DNA from: Lophius americanus
Lineage: Eukaryota > Chordata > Actinopteri > Lophiiformes > Lophiidae
DNA: 64,000 nucleotides
Direction of reading: 5' to 3'
NCBI GenBank assembly: GCA_037951165.1
Contig: JBBDHG010000015.1
Coordinates: 5,370,501 to 5,434,500 of the forward strand
The notes under the pieces were generated by a model. The model was given only the letters and a program-made list of their open reading frames with translations, was not told the origin of the DNA and ran no database searches. This document shows positions 41,501 through 56,500 of the stretch, one piece after another; position 1 is the stretch's first letter, and every line of letters begins with the position of its first letter. A program made the position numbers and the translations under genes.

Positions 41501-44500
41501 CTTTACACCACTTTAAAAAAAGTCTTTTATAATCAAATTGGCAAAACCAAAATAGACCTACTATTTCACACATTGTTTCTGTAAATACACATTTACAGAA
41601 ACAATGTGCATTACACAAACCCAACGGCTCACCTGTTCTAAAGACCATCTCTCAGTCACGCTGTGTGCTGCTACCTGCATGCATGCCATCAACGTGCAGC
41701 TGACCGGCCATCGTGACCATGGTCATTGTTGCTGCCTCATAAAGAACAACGGACGGAGTGACAGCTGTATCTAATCGACCTCAATCGTTCCCACTCTTTC
41801 TGTCACACTCAAGTACTGTAAGCACCCAGCCATGCCCCGGGTTCCCCTCGTGTCAACCCCCGGAGCGATAGGCCTCTCATCCTGATTAGTGTCCGCTGGG
41901 AAAGGCATGATTGCCGCTTTGTTTCAAATGCATGATCCATCAAGATTGAAGGACCTGAGAAGGGGTTGTGGTGTTATTATTTACCCTCCACTCCATCGGT
42001 GGTAAACAAAACCAACTCGACGGCTAGATTTTTGGTCTTGCTCTAATCAACTTTGATAAATTACACATGTCTCAGGAAGGGGGGACAAATTGCAGAACCC
42101 GAAGGCAGTACATAAAAGTGGTATTAAAAGCACATAAGGGTCGGGCAACCAGTGGTATTGAAATCAACAAGTGTGAAGACCTGTGCTTAATTGGATTATT
42201 TCATGAATAGTCTCTCTTTCCTAGAACTTGACCTCTCAGGTGAAGTGTAATGTTACAAACACGCATTCTTCCTGTCAGAGTCTACAAAAAAAGAAACAGA
42301 AAAAAACAATCCTGACGCATTGCTTTCATTTGGAAAGGAAAAGCCCCTTTGACCCGTCAGTATAACTCTACACGATGGTCCTAAATCCTGTCAGTGGCAT
42401 GAAAGCTGAAGAAATTCTGAAAGAATAAATGTTGTGGACTCACATCCCCATACTGGTTGAGCATCCTGATGACCCGGTCAGCGAGGTGGAAGATGTCTCG
42501 CCAGTCAAAATCAGGCATGCCAGGTGGACGGTCCTCCGCTGGGCCATTGTGCAGGAAATTGAGGATGTGTTTGGAGGTGATGGGTGTCTCCTGTAGATTC
42601 CTGTCAATGTAGTCCATCACTGATGGATTGCTGATGGTGTCCTGAAGCAAAACAAAAGGACACAAGGTGTGGGAAGTTATAAGCTTTTGCTTCTTCCTGC
42701 TCCTGTTCCGACACATACTGTATGATTCATTCGTTTAAAATATTGTTTCGGACACTTTTTTTGTATCTATGTAGTTTCAAACTTAATTGTTGTTTTGTTT
42801 TTTTAAATCTGTTTGCAATAAAGAATTGAAATATAGGAATACGCTTAAGATCTGATATTAGAATTTTGAATCTGCATTTTAAACAATTTGCAATAGAGAC
42901 TATTGGTGCATGAAATAATTTTTTTTTTTTACACTCGTTCGCTTTCATACGTTTTCATTTTCAAAATGGCAAGAAATTACTTTACTGAGTCTGTGTTTAA
43001 ATTTAGTTTTAGTTCAAGAAGTTCACCAAGGACTTCACTGAGGAAAGTAAAGTTCTACTATCTACAGCTCCAATGTACCGGCAGTCTAGTTGTTGAAAAA
43101 CGTAGTTAGTTGCAATCAAACGAGAGTAAATACACAGTAACAGAAAAATAAAAATGTCAACACATAGAACCTGAGGATCACTGACTCGAGTCAATTTCTG
43201 TAATATTGTCTGAGGGGATTAGAAAGAGCATTTGCCTACAGTAATAGGGTATCCTCTCATGATGTTACTGCTATCAGATTGAGGTCAAAGGTCAGATACT
43301 CATTTGAAACTTAGACCATGACTATTTCACTGTATTTGTATGTATCCTAACATGTAACGTGGTGGCGTTGATGTCTTTGTGAGATATAACTTGATGTCTT
43401 TGAAACTGTAAATTGATGTATTTGATGTCACTGACATTTGACTTCCTAACTTTGATGTCTCCCCGTCTTCATGCACACCCAGGCAGAATTACTTGTAAGT
43501 TCAATTCAGCAACATCTTTTTTGAAAATAATTTTTTTTTTTTGTATTTTTTTTTTTTTAATGTAAAATGCATAAGAATCTCCAATGTTGTTATGTTTTGT
43601 AAAGAAGATATTATAAATAGGAAATTTATAATGAATTCCCTCCATTTGCTATACACTCTTTATATTGTATTGCATTGCTATATATTGGAATCTTCTAATA
43701 GAAAGCAATACATTTCATCATATAATACACCATGACAAATGTTGCAATATGAAAATGAAATGCAAAGCCCAACCATTGTATGGACACAAAAAATATTTCA
43801 CAATAAGTAAATCTTGATTTTTAAAAGAATCAAAAAAGGAAAACACAAGAAACTTTTATTTGATTTCATCTACAAACAGCGGGAAGAAGAAGGGGAGTTT
43901 AATTAAAAGAAAGTAAATGAAACATTTATTGAAAATGTGACATGATGAAAGGATAACAGCTGAATCCGAGTGTGTTTAAAGAGTGCCAGAAGAGAGAAAA
44001 GTGAGAGGACGGAGCAGTGGGTAGATGGAAATGGGAAAGAGCTGGTGTATTTTGGTAAGATAAGGTTCCATGTTGAAGCAGGAAACTGTGTGAACTTTTG
44101 AGACTTCAGCAAATATACCAACGAGGATGAAATAACAACAACATCATTAATCACCCTACATCCTATCCTGGAAAGTCAAGGGACAATTGTATGGCATTGG
44201 AAGACAGCAGAACGGCAGTAGAAAAGTAAATCATGATCATATCTGGTGCATTTGGCACAGCAGGGCCCAGAAGTAACTTTAAACCAGAACTGAACTTACT
44301 TCAGCTCAAATAGAGTGACCCAAATACAGATATCTTGCATTGTTTGACTTTTTTAATCTTCTGTATATCTGTCCTCATTGTATGCAGTATGGACAAATCC
44401 AGTCTCTTTGTTCTTTCTTCATAGATTTTGTGCGTTTTTTTATGACCCTCTAACATGACACATATGCTGCACTGTTCGTTCAGTAACACTAGATTGTTGT

Positions 44501-47500
44501 CCTACCCGGATCATCTTGACTTGGATTCCATCTTGGAAAAAAGCCCAGATCTGGGGTGCGACTTCCTCCCAAGCCTTCCCCATCGTCCTCAGGCGCTCCA
44601 GCTCCTCAAATGTTGTGTTTGCCTGCAGGACAGACAGACGGAAGTCTCTGCAACCAACTATTTTCACAAACAACAATCAGAAACATGATATATGCAAATG
44701 CAAACATTTACATAGATGTGCAAAACAAATGCACACATACATGCACGTGCACACTGTCAAAAACTCAAACACTCTCATTGTCGCACATCTCCTAATCTCC
44801 CGCTACATACCATTCCCAGATCAAACCCTTTGTGAAAACAGGCTTTACAATGACAACACACACATTTCTCACACCCACACACAGAGAATTCCCGCGGGCC
44901 TTTTCAGATAACCAGCAACTGTACAGTGAATGCACTCAAATATTTACTGAACGCTTATCAGTAAAAGCCTGGATGTGAGGCGGGTACAGTGTTGTAGTGA
45001 ACTGCAGAAAAAAACCCAAGGCAGCATTCAGTCATGGGCAGTGGGGGATGAAAGCGCTCAAGAGTACACCCAATTAAACGCCTTCCTCTTCTGTGTGTCT
45101 GATTTTGGGTGACAATGGGGACAAAGGAGACGGGGTGACAATGAAGGCCGTTGGTGACAACTGGCTGAATGCATTCAGCCGACCCAGTGATTCCCAGCCA
45201 GGTTCCCACAAGTGAGCGCTTCCTTATTCCCGAGGCAGATTAGAACAGCAGAGAGGGGCCGAGAGGGTGGGATTGGGTACGGACTGGGACATTCCTTAAG
45301 GTGATTTCTTCAAGGAGGCAGTGGAGGAATCTTGTTGCTAGCCTCGATATGCCAAAAATATTTTGTGACAAACCTACTAAATATGCTGCAACACTTAGTT
45401 CCCCAATTATCCATCTTTATCAATCAATCTTTATTTATATAGCGCCAATTCACAACAACAGTTGTCTCAAGGGGCTTTCCAGAAAGAGCAGTTCTAGACC
45501 GAACTCTTCATATAATTATCTACAGAGACCCAAAAACGTCCTCCGTGAGCAAAAAACTGCCTTTTAACGGGCAGAAACCTCGAGTAGATCCAAGACTCAG
45601 GGTGGACGGCGTACTGCCAAGACCGGATTGGTTTAAAAAGAGAGAGAGAGAGAGAGAGAGAACCAACGATATCAGCTATGCTATCTTTACTGGGAAGAAA
45701 ATGCTGTAGAATACAGATGAATTCCCAGTATATTTGAGCAGTACATTACCGTGAAATGTTTTACAACAATGGTGTATTAACTCATAATTTATAATATTCA
45801 AAGAACTGCCTCTGAAAATCCCAGTAATTAACACAACTGTGTAATTTCGGCGTAATTTGTTTCAAATTGTAGTAAAATATGTATATATATTCTTAGCTAA
45901 GAAATATCCCATTAAATCATTTCATACTTTATTAAATAACAGTTATAAGGTCGCAATTTTGAAATACCTGTAAATTTTTCCATAATGTAGTAAATAACAG
46001 TACAAAGTCACAACTTTGAAGAATCACGATCAATATTTGTGCACTGTGGTACTTGTTTTTTGTGTTTTACAGTAACTTACTTCAAGCTATCCGTTACTAA
46101 CTGTTATTTATTTTACAGAATCATAATGACTTCTTTCTGCTAGTTAATTAACGCCAGGTATTTCACAGTAACCTACCAATTGATGTAAGTTATTTACTGT
46201 TATTTTACTGTTTAGTAATGGAAACTTCCTGTTAGTTGATTACTGTGATTTATTTTTAAATAACTTGTTGACTACTTGCTGCCAGTCAATTAATCTGAAT
46301 TTGAAAGTAAGTTTCTGATAGTGTAATAAAATCAATGACACACTTACTCTATCTAGCAAGTTAGATGTTAAATAAATGACCTTTAAGAGATTAAAAAGAT
46401 TAATAAGAGAAAACTTAATAAATCTCTTTAGCTACAATACACAGCCACTCTGAGACAACAACGGGTTTAACAGAGGGAAATTCAAGGCCAATGCAGCATT
46501 ATAGATGTATAATCTGTGATTAAATCCATCCATTTATGTAAGAGTTCTGGCACTCACAGAGGTAGATCTGTTTGATTGTTGTTGCGAATAATAGTGAACC
46601 CAAATCTTCCCATTTTACAAATACCGATATTCTATCCTAATTCATTTATATAGTTAAGGCATTCCTTTAAATTCTATTGGAATGAAAATATTTTGATGTC
46701 CAGTAGGGAAGGGGCTTTCCTTAGGAAATGGACCAAGACGGAAATGTTTTGGATAAACAAACTAAAGAATCATGATTCTGCATGGAATCATTCATCATTT
46801 TATGCTTCTCTGCTCAGGATTGACTGAGGTTATAAAGGTGATTCTTGAGCATCGCTGAGGATCTTCTTTTTTTTTTATGAAAAGGTTAATATTATAGGAA
46901 GTTGGTTTATTGCAATTCTAATGCAGCAAAGCAAAAAGGTTTGACCTATTGCCATTGGGTGTCTGTAGCTCAGCAGGAAGGGTGGTCCTCCCTCAATCAG
47001 AAGGTTTGCTGTTCAATACAAGGACTGCTCCTGTAATCTGCACGTCATGGGATCCATTGGGCATGACTCTGATCCCCAATTCCATCTCAAGGCGCCCCAC
47101 TGGGGCTGCCGATGGGTCAAAAACAGAGAACTAATTTCACTGTTCTACTCTATAATAAGAGCGAAAATAGAGAGCAGATATTTTTACTATAGCATGATTA
47201 ATTCTGAAAATTTCGTTATTGAGAAATCTATCAACTTCGATCCTTAATGTTACAATGTCTTTGCGGATGTTTTTTGCCCAGAAACTCTTTGATTTATGAA
47301 AGCTAGGTAAAGGTAGAGTGCAAACCAGACTTACTTTTTACTTAATTCTATTATGTCACGTAGTTAAGCGAAACCATTTTATCTGAATCTGTGTCTTTTT
47401 ATGGAGCTATTGTCAGTGTTTTAAGTCATTGTCGCAGGAAAATGTATCGATATACCGTCTATTGAAATAAATGAAAGTCTGTAATCACAGAAACATACCT

Positions 47501-50500
47501 GTAATTGAACACTAAGGCCATTTATTTCCACTGTTTCATCACCATCGTCCATCTGGTTCATAACTTGATTCATACCTGGCAATTAGCCACAGCGTCAAAT
47601 GGCAATCACCAAATGTTTGGCAGTTAAAAAAAAATGCTCCTACAGGACCAGTGGAGGAATGAAGCACCCGGTGGGCACCCATAAGAACATGAGAGAAGAT
47701 GCGTACTCCACACTAAAAGGCTCTAGATTGGGATTCAAACCTACAGGCCAAAGTGACCCAAACCACCAAAACTACCACTCCACCACGCTGCACAAGCACC
47801 ACCGCCACCACAAAGAACATGCTCAGGAAAATCTGTGGTAATTGATTACAACAACAAAAAAAGGATTTCATAACACCTTAAAATCTATTGAAATAAACAA
47901 GTTTTAAGCATAAAAGGTTTAAAAGGGGGTCCGTTTTTCAGTCTGGTGTGTGAACATATGTTTGAATGCATGGTGCTTCATCTTCAGAGGATGACAACAA
48001 AGAGACCATGTTTTCCTTCTTGTAAAGTAGTGGATTAACCTCTTAGCCATTACTCTCTTAGCGCAATTAAGATCCCAATCTGTGGGAAGAGGAAGGCAAA
48101 GAGGGCAATACAGGTCAGGAAGAAGAGAAAACACAAGTGTGTGCGTGTGTGTGTGCGTGTGTGTGTGATTGTGTGAGATCACAGCACTACATAACAGGGA
48201 AAAGGCCATGGCGCCAGCAGACTGTGTGGCAGCCACCACAACGGTTCAGCTTGTTTTCTTCCATTGCGACCAAGTCATCCATGACTGCTCCCTCCTAAAG
48301 GGTCTGAGCGACACGTATCTATATCCAGACACAAAGGCTGGACATGACACGGGGGAAGGCGATTGTTTTGTTCTCAAGACAGGCTCGCTCTAAGAAATCA
48401 GAGATATCATGGATAAATAGAAAGGGTCAAAAGTATTGACACTGTTACTATTCAGTATTGATTCAAATTTTTTTAAGTTGTCTTCAAGTGAGTAAGCACA
48501 GATTCAAAGTAATGTACTCTGAAGATAAAAGAATAAGCATTAAAGTTTAGAGAAAAAGTATTAAAGTAAAAATGTGAAGTATGAAAGTGAACAGTAAAAA
48601 GTAGAATTATCATAAAGTATATGATTGAAAAGTAGAAATATGAAAGTAAGAATAAGTTGAATAGCAATAACAATGTATAAAAGTTAAAAACAAGTAGCGG
48701 GGAAAGTTAATAAAAAAAGTTTAAAAGTAATATGAGGCCCTATAAAAGTATAAAAGTACTGGGGTAAAAAATAAAAAGCTTAAATGTAAAAAGTATTTGA
48801 ATAATTGTTTTTGAAGTAAAGTAACCAAAAGGTAAAAGTAAAAAACTTAATTTCGATATGATATAAAGTCATTTTTAAAAGCATAAAAGTAAAAATGAGA
48901 AGTATGAAAGGTGGTAGTAGTATAAAAGTGAAAAAATTACCAGAATAAAAATAAAATTATGAAAGTTAAAGGTACTGAAGTAAAATTAAAAAGTACAATA
49001 TAAGGAAGTAAAATGCACTTTGCAAAAAGGAAAAGGTACAAGTGTAAAAGTCATAGCAGTTGAATAAGTATAAAAGTAAAAAGAAAGTAGCTAAATAGTA
49101 TAAACATAAAAATGTACTGGCATAAAAGTAAAAAGTATAAAAATACCAGAAATATAATGTGAAAGATAAGTACTAGTGTAAAGTAAAAAGAATGACTATT
49201 AAATAATAGATAAATAAACTGATGTACTGATGTAAATGGTCAAATGTGTCCAATTTTCTGTCCTGTTGTTTATGTTTATGTTTGTTTTGTAAAGTAGTTA
49301 GTTGAGACGTCAGGAAAATAAATTATTCAAAATAAAGATAATCGACAAACTAACGGGCCTGTTATGAAATCGTAACTAATAAAAAGTTCAGGTTTTCATG
49401 CTAGAGTACGGTGATTAAATAAAAAAACACATCTAAAGTATAGATCCCTGAAAACTCTACAGTAATAAAAAAGCTGTGCTTTCTTTCTTCCAAAGCCCTC
49501 TGGTAATGTGGGCATTCTTAGTCATCTGTTGTCCTCACACAGATTTATCAGAATATTAGAAACTACATCTGTTCCCCGTGCGTCGGATAAAATCGTCCTC
49601 CAAGAATCCACCACTGCTTACGTTTCGTATGATTTTCCTCACAGCCGGTGAGTCGGGTGCGTACAGGACCCGTCCCATCAGCATGGGCTTGACCGAGTTC
49701 CACACGATCCTGGTGGCGGGGTTGGACTCCAGTTCTTTCATGAGGTCGTTGCAGAAAGGAGCTGCAGAAGGAGAATATTGTGAATTGATAAATGGTTTCT
49801 ATACTCATGTAAATGTAATAAGGATTAGATGCAATTGTAGTCGAAAAGTATCTTTTTTTAAAAATGTGGTTTTAAAATACCTGTCGACTCCTTCAGGTTT
49901 GGACTCCTCCATATTGTACGTTACATCAACCAATAGGATGCATCTACCTCCTCATTTATATAATATCATATATACTAAAAAAATATTTTTACAAATAAAT
50001 ATTCTATTCTATTCTACCTTCACCTGGTTGTTTGAAAGGTGCTATGTAAGTAAAGATTGACTGAGTGAATGATATTTTTTTACACGTTTACCTATTTTCC
50101 TGGATAAAGAAACCCTACATACTGGTCAGCCATAACATTAAAACCACCAAAATTATGCAGGTCTTTTTGTTGCCACAGAAATGACTCTGAGATGCACTGT
50201 GTAACACCTTTCTTTCAGAACCAGCACAAACTTTTTCAGCTGTTTTAATTGGATGACAATTATTTCTTCACTCTAGTTAGAGCCAGGGTTAAAGTCAACA
50301 CAAAAACTTCATGCTGGAAAAATATCTGCCGTCTTGTTTACATACTGGTGCTGTTGTCGGGGGTGTAGTGGCCTTGCCGCCTGTTGCTGCTGATGCCCAG
50401 GAAGGCTTTGTAGTTATTGTCCTCGTACCAGTTGAAGGAGGTGACACGGGAGAATGCGCCCTCAGTGTAACCACACACGAGCCTAGAGGCGGCGGCCATC

Positions 50501-53500
50501 ACCTGTCTGAAGGACAGATTATTCTTGAAGAGAGGATTCATGACATGGAAAAGCTCCATGGAGCTGTTCCTTTTATGCAGCTGTGGAGACAGAAATAAAT
50601 GAGATGAGAGAATTAAGTATTTGGTGTTCGGTTTTAACACATATTTTTACAACAGTCTTCCTCCATATTTTCATTCTCCGGTGGAAGCTATTCATATCTA
50701 AAAATCTGGAGTTTGAATTGAACCCTTGTGCTTCACTTTATCAGGCTATATTCTCGTGCTCTTAATGGACTTAAAACAACCACCTCCTAAAACTGTAATA
50801 AAATACAGTATATTATTAATATTTTACACATTTACTGACTTTCTGTTTTTAATTAACATCAGTTCTGATCATACAATCAAATATTAATTTATTTTCAGGA
50901 TTGTAATCCTTTAATACCACTTTTATTACATGATAACCCCAATTATTAAAAACAAAATTAAGCAGAATTTGTCACGTTCCATCTACGAAATACCAAGTGG
51001 ATTTTTTGCTTTGAAACCATCCGATTGTGGGACATTTCAATGATTAAAATGAATAAGATATTGATACAGGATTACATTTTGTTCAGTATATCATTAAAAA
51101 AAGATCTTTTTACCGACTTATATCTTTTAAATAACATCGGTTTGATCATAAATATCAAATATTAATTTATTTTCAGGATTTTGACTTTGAAATAAAATGG
51201 GATTTTATCCAATGTACTAAATCAACTCATTATGGGACATATCAATGATTAGCAAGAATGTTGATTTTATTATATTATATTACATTTTATTTTTAAAAAA
51301 TATTTATTTTTTTTAACACCATTTACCCCCTTATATGATTTGAAAAGTCCCCTTCTTGAAAAAAAAAAACACAAGCTTGAAGCTAAGATTCCAGAATGAA
51401 AGTCTTACAGCATGGAATGAATAATTTAGTTTTCTCTTTGATAAGAGTGTTATGAAACCTTTCAGTCTCAATTGGGTCCTTATTCTGCTGTCTTGCAACA
51501 CAGTGAGGATGAAATTCCGAAATTTCTCCGTAAATACACAACCGTTCCAAAACTCTGGCAATTTACATTATCACAGCAAAAATTAGAAAAATAAAAAAAT
51601 AAACCGCGAGAAGACAAAATAAACTGTCCTTAGGGAGATACAAGAGTTATTAAAATTGAACAATTTTGGTATTTTTCTTCAAAGGATGCAACAGATTTGA
51701 CACTGGGCTGATGTAATCATAAAAAAATATTCACTCTACAGGGTAAAAAGTAATCTTCTATTTGGCCTTATTTGATCAAACCGTTTTTGTTTTTTTATTT
51801 TTCATAGGGTGTTTGGAAACTTTTTGGAATGTTCCACGAGGGATTTGAAGGCAAGGAATGACTCATCGTGTCGCCTGCCTCGACAACGGACTGTCTATCT
51901 ATGAGACAAAGACAATTTCTTTGCCGACAGGAAGTCCGGCTGTTTGAGAATCCCATGGAAACATCCACAACAAACCAAACAGCATTTCCACACGCTGAAG
52001 TTCAATGGATAATTAAAATGCAGTTTAATCAGAGAATGTTCTGAGGCAGATACTGAATCTCGGAAAAAACTTGTCATAGAGAAGCTAAAGCTTCACCTGT
52101 CTCTTTGCAGCCTCAGTGTTTCCATCGGGATGGTCGACTGACAGTAATGATGCATGTGTTTTTGAAGTTCTAGTAGCCCGTTCTAGATTTAGCCTTCCTC
52201 ATACGCACTTATTGACACCCCCCTCCCCACTACTGTCTGTGTTTGCGTAAAACCTCAGAGAGGAAGCAACTGTTTCCTGACAGCTTAAAATAGCAGGCGG
52301 TGAACTTTTGAATGGACACTTTCTTACCTCTCGCAGTTTGTCAGAGGTGGAGGAGATGACCCTTACCCACAGGCGGATGTCAATGCCTTCAGAGTGATTG
52401 TCCAGCAAAAGAGGAAGCTGCAGAGGAACACACATATCATTTCAAAATTAAGTATTCTATAAAACCTCTAGCTAAAAACAAACTCAAGGGGGATTTGCAG
52501 GGCTCAGAGATCAGTCTCCAACATCACAGTGGAGGAATTTTGGCCCACTCTTCTTTACAGAATTGTTATAGTGCAGCCACATTGAAGGGTTTGTGAGCAT
52601 GAATGGATCTTCTCAGGTCCTTCCACAGCATCTCAATGGGGTTCAATTAGAGACTTTGACAGGACCATCATGCAGGGTGGAACTGCTCTCTGATGACCTG
52701 ACATTCTACTTCAGAATTTTTTCTAGCAGAGAGCAGAACTGATATTTCCCTCACTAACTGGGAGTTGTCCTGGTCAGGAAGCATCAAATAATCTTCACAA
52801 CATTCCACAGTCACCTCCATGTTTTACCTAATGTTCTGGTTTACACCAGATGGAACAGAACCCTTGTCTTCAAACAGTTCAACTTTCCACTCATCAGTCC
52901 AGGGAAGATCCTCCCAAAAGCTCTAATGGGGAACAAGGTGAGTTGTGGGTAAGTTCAAACCAGCATAAATGTTCAACTGGGTCAGCTTTCTCCTTGCCAC
53001 TCGTGCATAAGGCCATTTTTGTCCATTGTCTCTGGAACAGTAGCGCTATGACCACTGGCCTTTATTGGGTGAGAGAGTCCTCGATTCCACGGATGAAGCT
53101 TCTTTGACTTCCTGAACGAGCCTTCGCTAAGCTCTTGAAGGAATTTTGGAAGGTGGTCCACTTCTGTGAAGGTTCAATATTGCTTTCTCCAACTTCCTGC
53201 TTCTGAAGATGGTCTATTGAAGGGATGGTGTGATTCAACCGGGCGCATACAGTGGTCATTACATCAAAGAATTTAAACTAAGCAGGCACAAGACATGATG
53301 AGAAGTACCTAAGCTTTCTCTTGCTGCAGCACAACCAGGGACAGACAACTGGACAATTTGCCCAGACTAATGTGATTGTGGCTTGATGAGGTGTGCCAGA
53401 GGGCAGCCATTGTTTCCGTCTGTCTCTTTGTGGCCCGTGTTTACTCTCTGTGCCCTGTAAGCACTAAGGATAGGAGTGTCTCCTCACTAAGCTAATTACA

Positions 53501-56500
53501 GACAAGTCAGCTCAGCTAATGCATGGCGCTTACACAAATAGTCTGTCTCACCACGACTATTTAAAGCTTATTAGCAGAGCTGCAGCACACTCTTAATTAA
53601 GTCTGTTACAGATAAATAACATGAATAAGGCGCTGTAGGATGACTGTGGAAACATAGGCAATTGTGATGGTTACTTTTTTATATTTTTAACGTTATTCTA
53701 TTCATCAAACTCAGTGCAAACTCAATAGAAAAGTTGTTCAAGTTCTAAGATGTTTGTAGAAATTATCCTCACATCAGGAGGGCTATGCTGTTAAAAAGCC
53801 TATCAGTCGTAACATTACATTAGATCCAGCACATCCCACAGATGCCACGTCGGATTGAGATCTGGGGAATCTTGAGGCCTAGTCAGCACCTTGAACTGCT
53901 TGTTGTGCTCCTCAAACCATTCTTGAACCATTTCTGCATTGTCTCAGGGTGCATTTTTCTGCTGGAGGAGGCCGCTGCCATTAGGGAACCCTGTTTCCAA
54001 GAAGAGGGGTTCTTGGTCTGAAGCAATGTTTAGGTTGTCATTCCCCTCTATGTCCTCCTTCTAGTCAGGAGTTATTCTCGTCGTATGTGCAGGTGCCTGT
54101 TTTCCTTTTAGATGTGGATTCAGGTGTGCTTGGTTCGGGCTGCCAGCTGCTCTCCAACTACAATCTGCAAAGCTATTAAAGACCGGCCATACCTCCACCA
54201 GTCTGCAGGATAGTAGGCTCTGTTCATGCAGTCAGATCAAACTTTATATTAAGAGTCTTTCCATACGTTTGACCTTTGATTGCACTACTAATTCCTGTCT
54301 CTTACTCGGTCTGCCTGCAGAGACCTCTGGCGCGACTCCATGAGAACCACTCCAGCACTGGAGCACTTTTTGCACTTGAACCTCAGACCCATGTCTTAGC
54401 TCGGCTCAGTCCTACCTCTCACCAATGACCTTTGGGTGCCCCCGTTCACCAGTTGCCTTTCAGACCAGTGGTACCCAACAAGACCTCCAGTTCTGTGGAT
54501 GCTTTGACCCAGTTATCAAGTCATCACAATAGTTTATGGATATCTGTCATAAGTATTCTCTCATTCACAGTAATATAAAATATTTTGTATTTTCATATCC
54601 ATCATAAAAGACATACCACAATTGCAGCTTTTATGCAAATTTGAATGTTATCGTTTGGAATATGACTTCCCCTCACCTATAGTACTCAAAGTCCTCATAT
54701 AAATCACTGTTCATTAACGTGTATGATGTAATAGCCACAATAATATGATGTGGGCTTCAGAGACAAAGCCAACTTGTATTTATCTACTAGATATTTGTCT
54801 CACACTGTGAGTCAGAACCCGTATAAAAACACTGCCAGCTGCTGATGCACTGAGGCTGCCGGCTTTCACCACGCCGCCGTATGAAACTGTCGACCTGTGT
54901 GAGCTTGTTAAGTTTCGATCCAGGTGTGCTTTGAGTGCAAACTGCAACCGAGCAACCAAGAGCAAATACACTGAATGTACAAAATATCAACTTTGTGAAG
55001 CCGCAGAAGAGAAAGAAAATTAGTGATTACAAAGACTATGTTACTAGGCATTCAAATAGATTTCTCATCGTGGTGTAAATATTAGATGCTCCCACACTCT
55101 AAGACATTATGATTGCATTAACTTAACTTAATTATGTCAGGTGGTCCAACAAAAGTTTATTGAATATATGGCAAAAGATTAGAAAACAAATTATTACCTG
55201 CTTTAAGGAATATTTCACCAAATCCTCTTAATCCACTACATCAAACAGTTATGTTGAATGTAATAAACAAAGTTATTTTCATTTCATTTCATTTCTAAAA
55301 CACTGTTGTAAAAGCCAAAATGTATGGGGTGCCAATTTTAAATTTGCGCATGCTGAAATTAACTGCAGTACTTTGCCATATTTAGCTCCTTTACTTTTTA
55401 AAAAGATATTTCCAGCCACGTTTATGAACTTAGCTATATTTATTTTAAAATGACTAAATATTAACTCCAAATGTAAATGTTACATCTACATGTTAAAGCG
55501 AAAAGTTAATTCTTAATCCAAAGTCAATTTGAAATCTAAATCCAAATGTCCATTCAAAATTTTAATGTTGAATTTTAATGTAAGTGCTAAAATAAATGTT
55601 TCATTTAACGTTAAATCCAAATATAAATGTTAACTCTAAATCTGAATCTAAATATTTAATCTAAATGTCCAATCTAAATTAACATTCAAATGTCAATAAT
55701 CAATATAAATATAAATATAAATGTTAAAAATAAATCCCTAATCTAAAAATGTAATCTTGATGTAACATCTAAATGCTGAACAATGTAAATGCAAGTCCTA
55801 AATGTTAAATTGAATCTTAATTGCATTTAATTACATTAAATCAAAATGTTTATCTTGTAAGTAAATGTCAAGCTAATATGCAAATTTACACTGTTGGTCA
55901 TCAGAATTACCCAAAGAAAAGCTTGATGAAGGGAACCACGATAAACTGTCAAGATCGACGTGCCCAGCGATTATACTATAACTGGAAATATTGGAGGTTC
56001 AGCTCTTTCCAGCTGAACTTTGATTGCTGACATGATGGTGTTGATGGGCGACAGATTGAGAAAAATCCCTGCAGTGAGCCACTCATGCAGGAGGAAGAGG
56101 AGGTGATGCTGAAGCCACATGAACTGTTTCTCTTCATCAGGCTTTTATTTTGGTACTTCCTCTGGTCATCAGTGTAAATGCATATCAGCTAACATTTTTA
56201 GTTTCCAGATTTTACATTTAGATATAACATATAGATTCAGCATTTTAATTTAGATTGAACTTTTCTATTTAAATTTAATGTGTATATCTTTTTTTGAAAA
56301 AAAAAATCCCAAGGAAAGTATATATCACAAAGTTCATAAATAAATGAAATGCTTCAAATGAACTTTGAAGAAAAAAAAAAAAAAAAGAAACCTCCCCTTA
56401 ATCACAGCCATCACTGACCAGCCGGACGAGCTTGAAAAAGTCCACGTTAGCATAGAATCTGTCCTCGATGATCTGCAGACGTTGTGGGGTGAGGATGCAC

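Noticed and set aside
46945..47140. tRNA gene
   Set aside because: A- and B-box-like words are degenerate and no cloverleaf can be drawn; it is followed by a SINE-type body.
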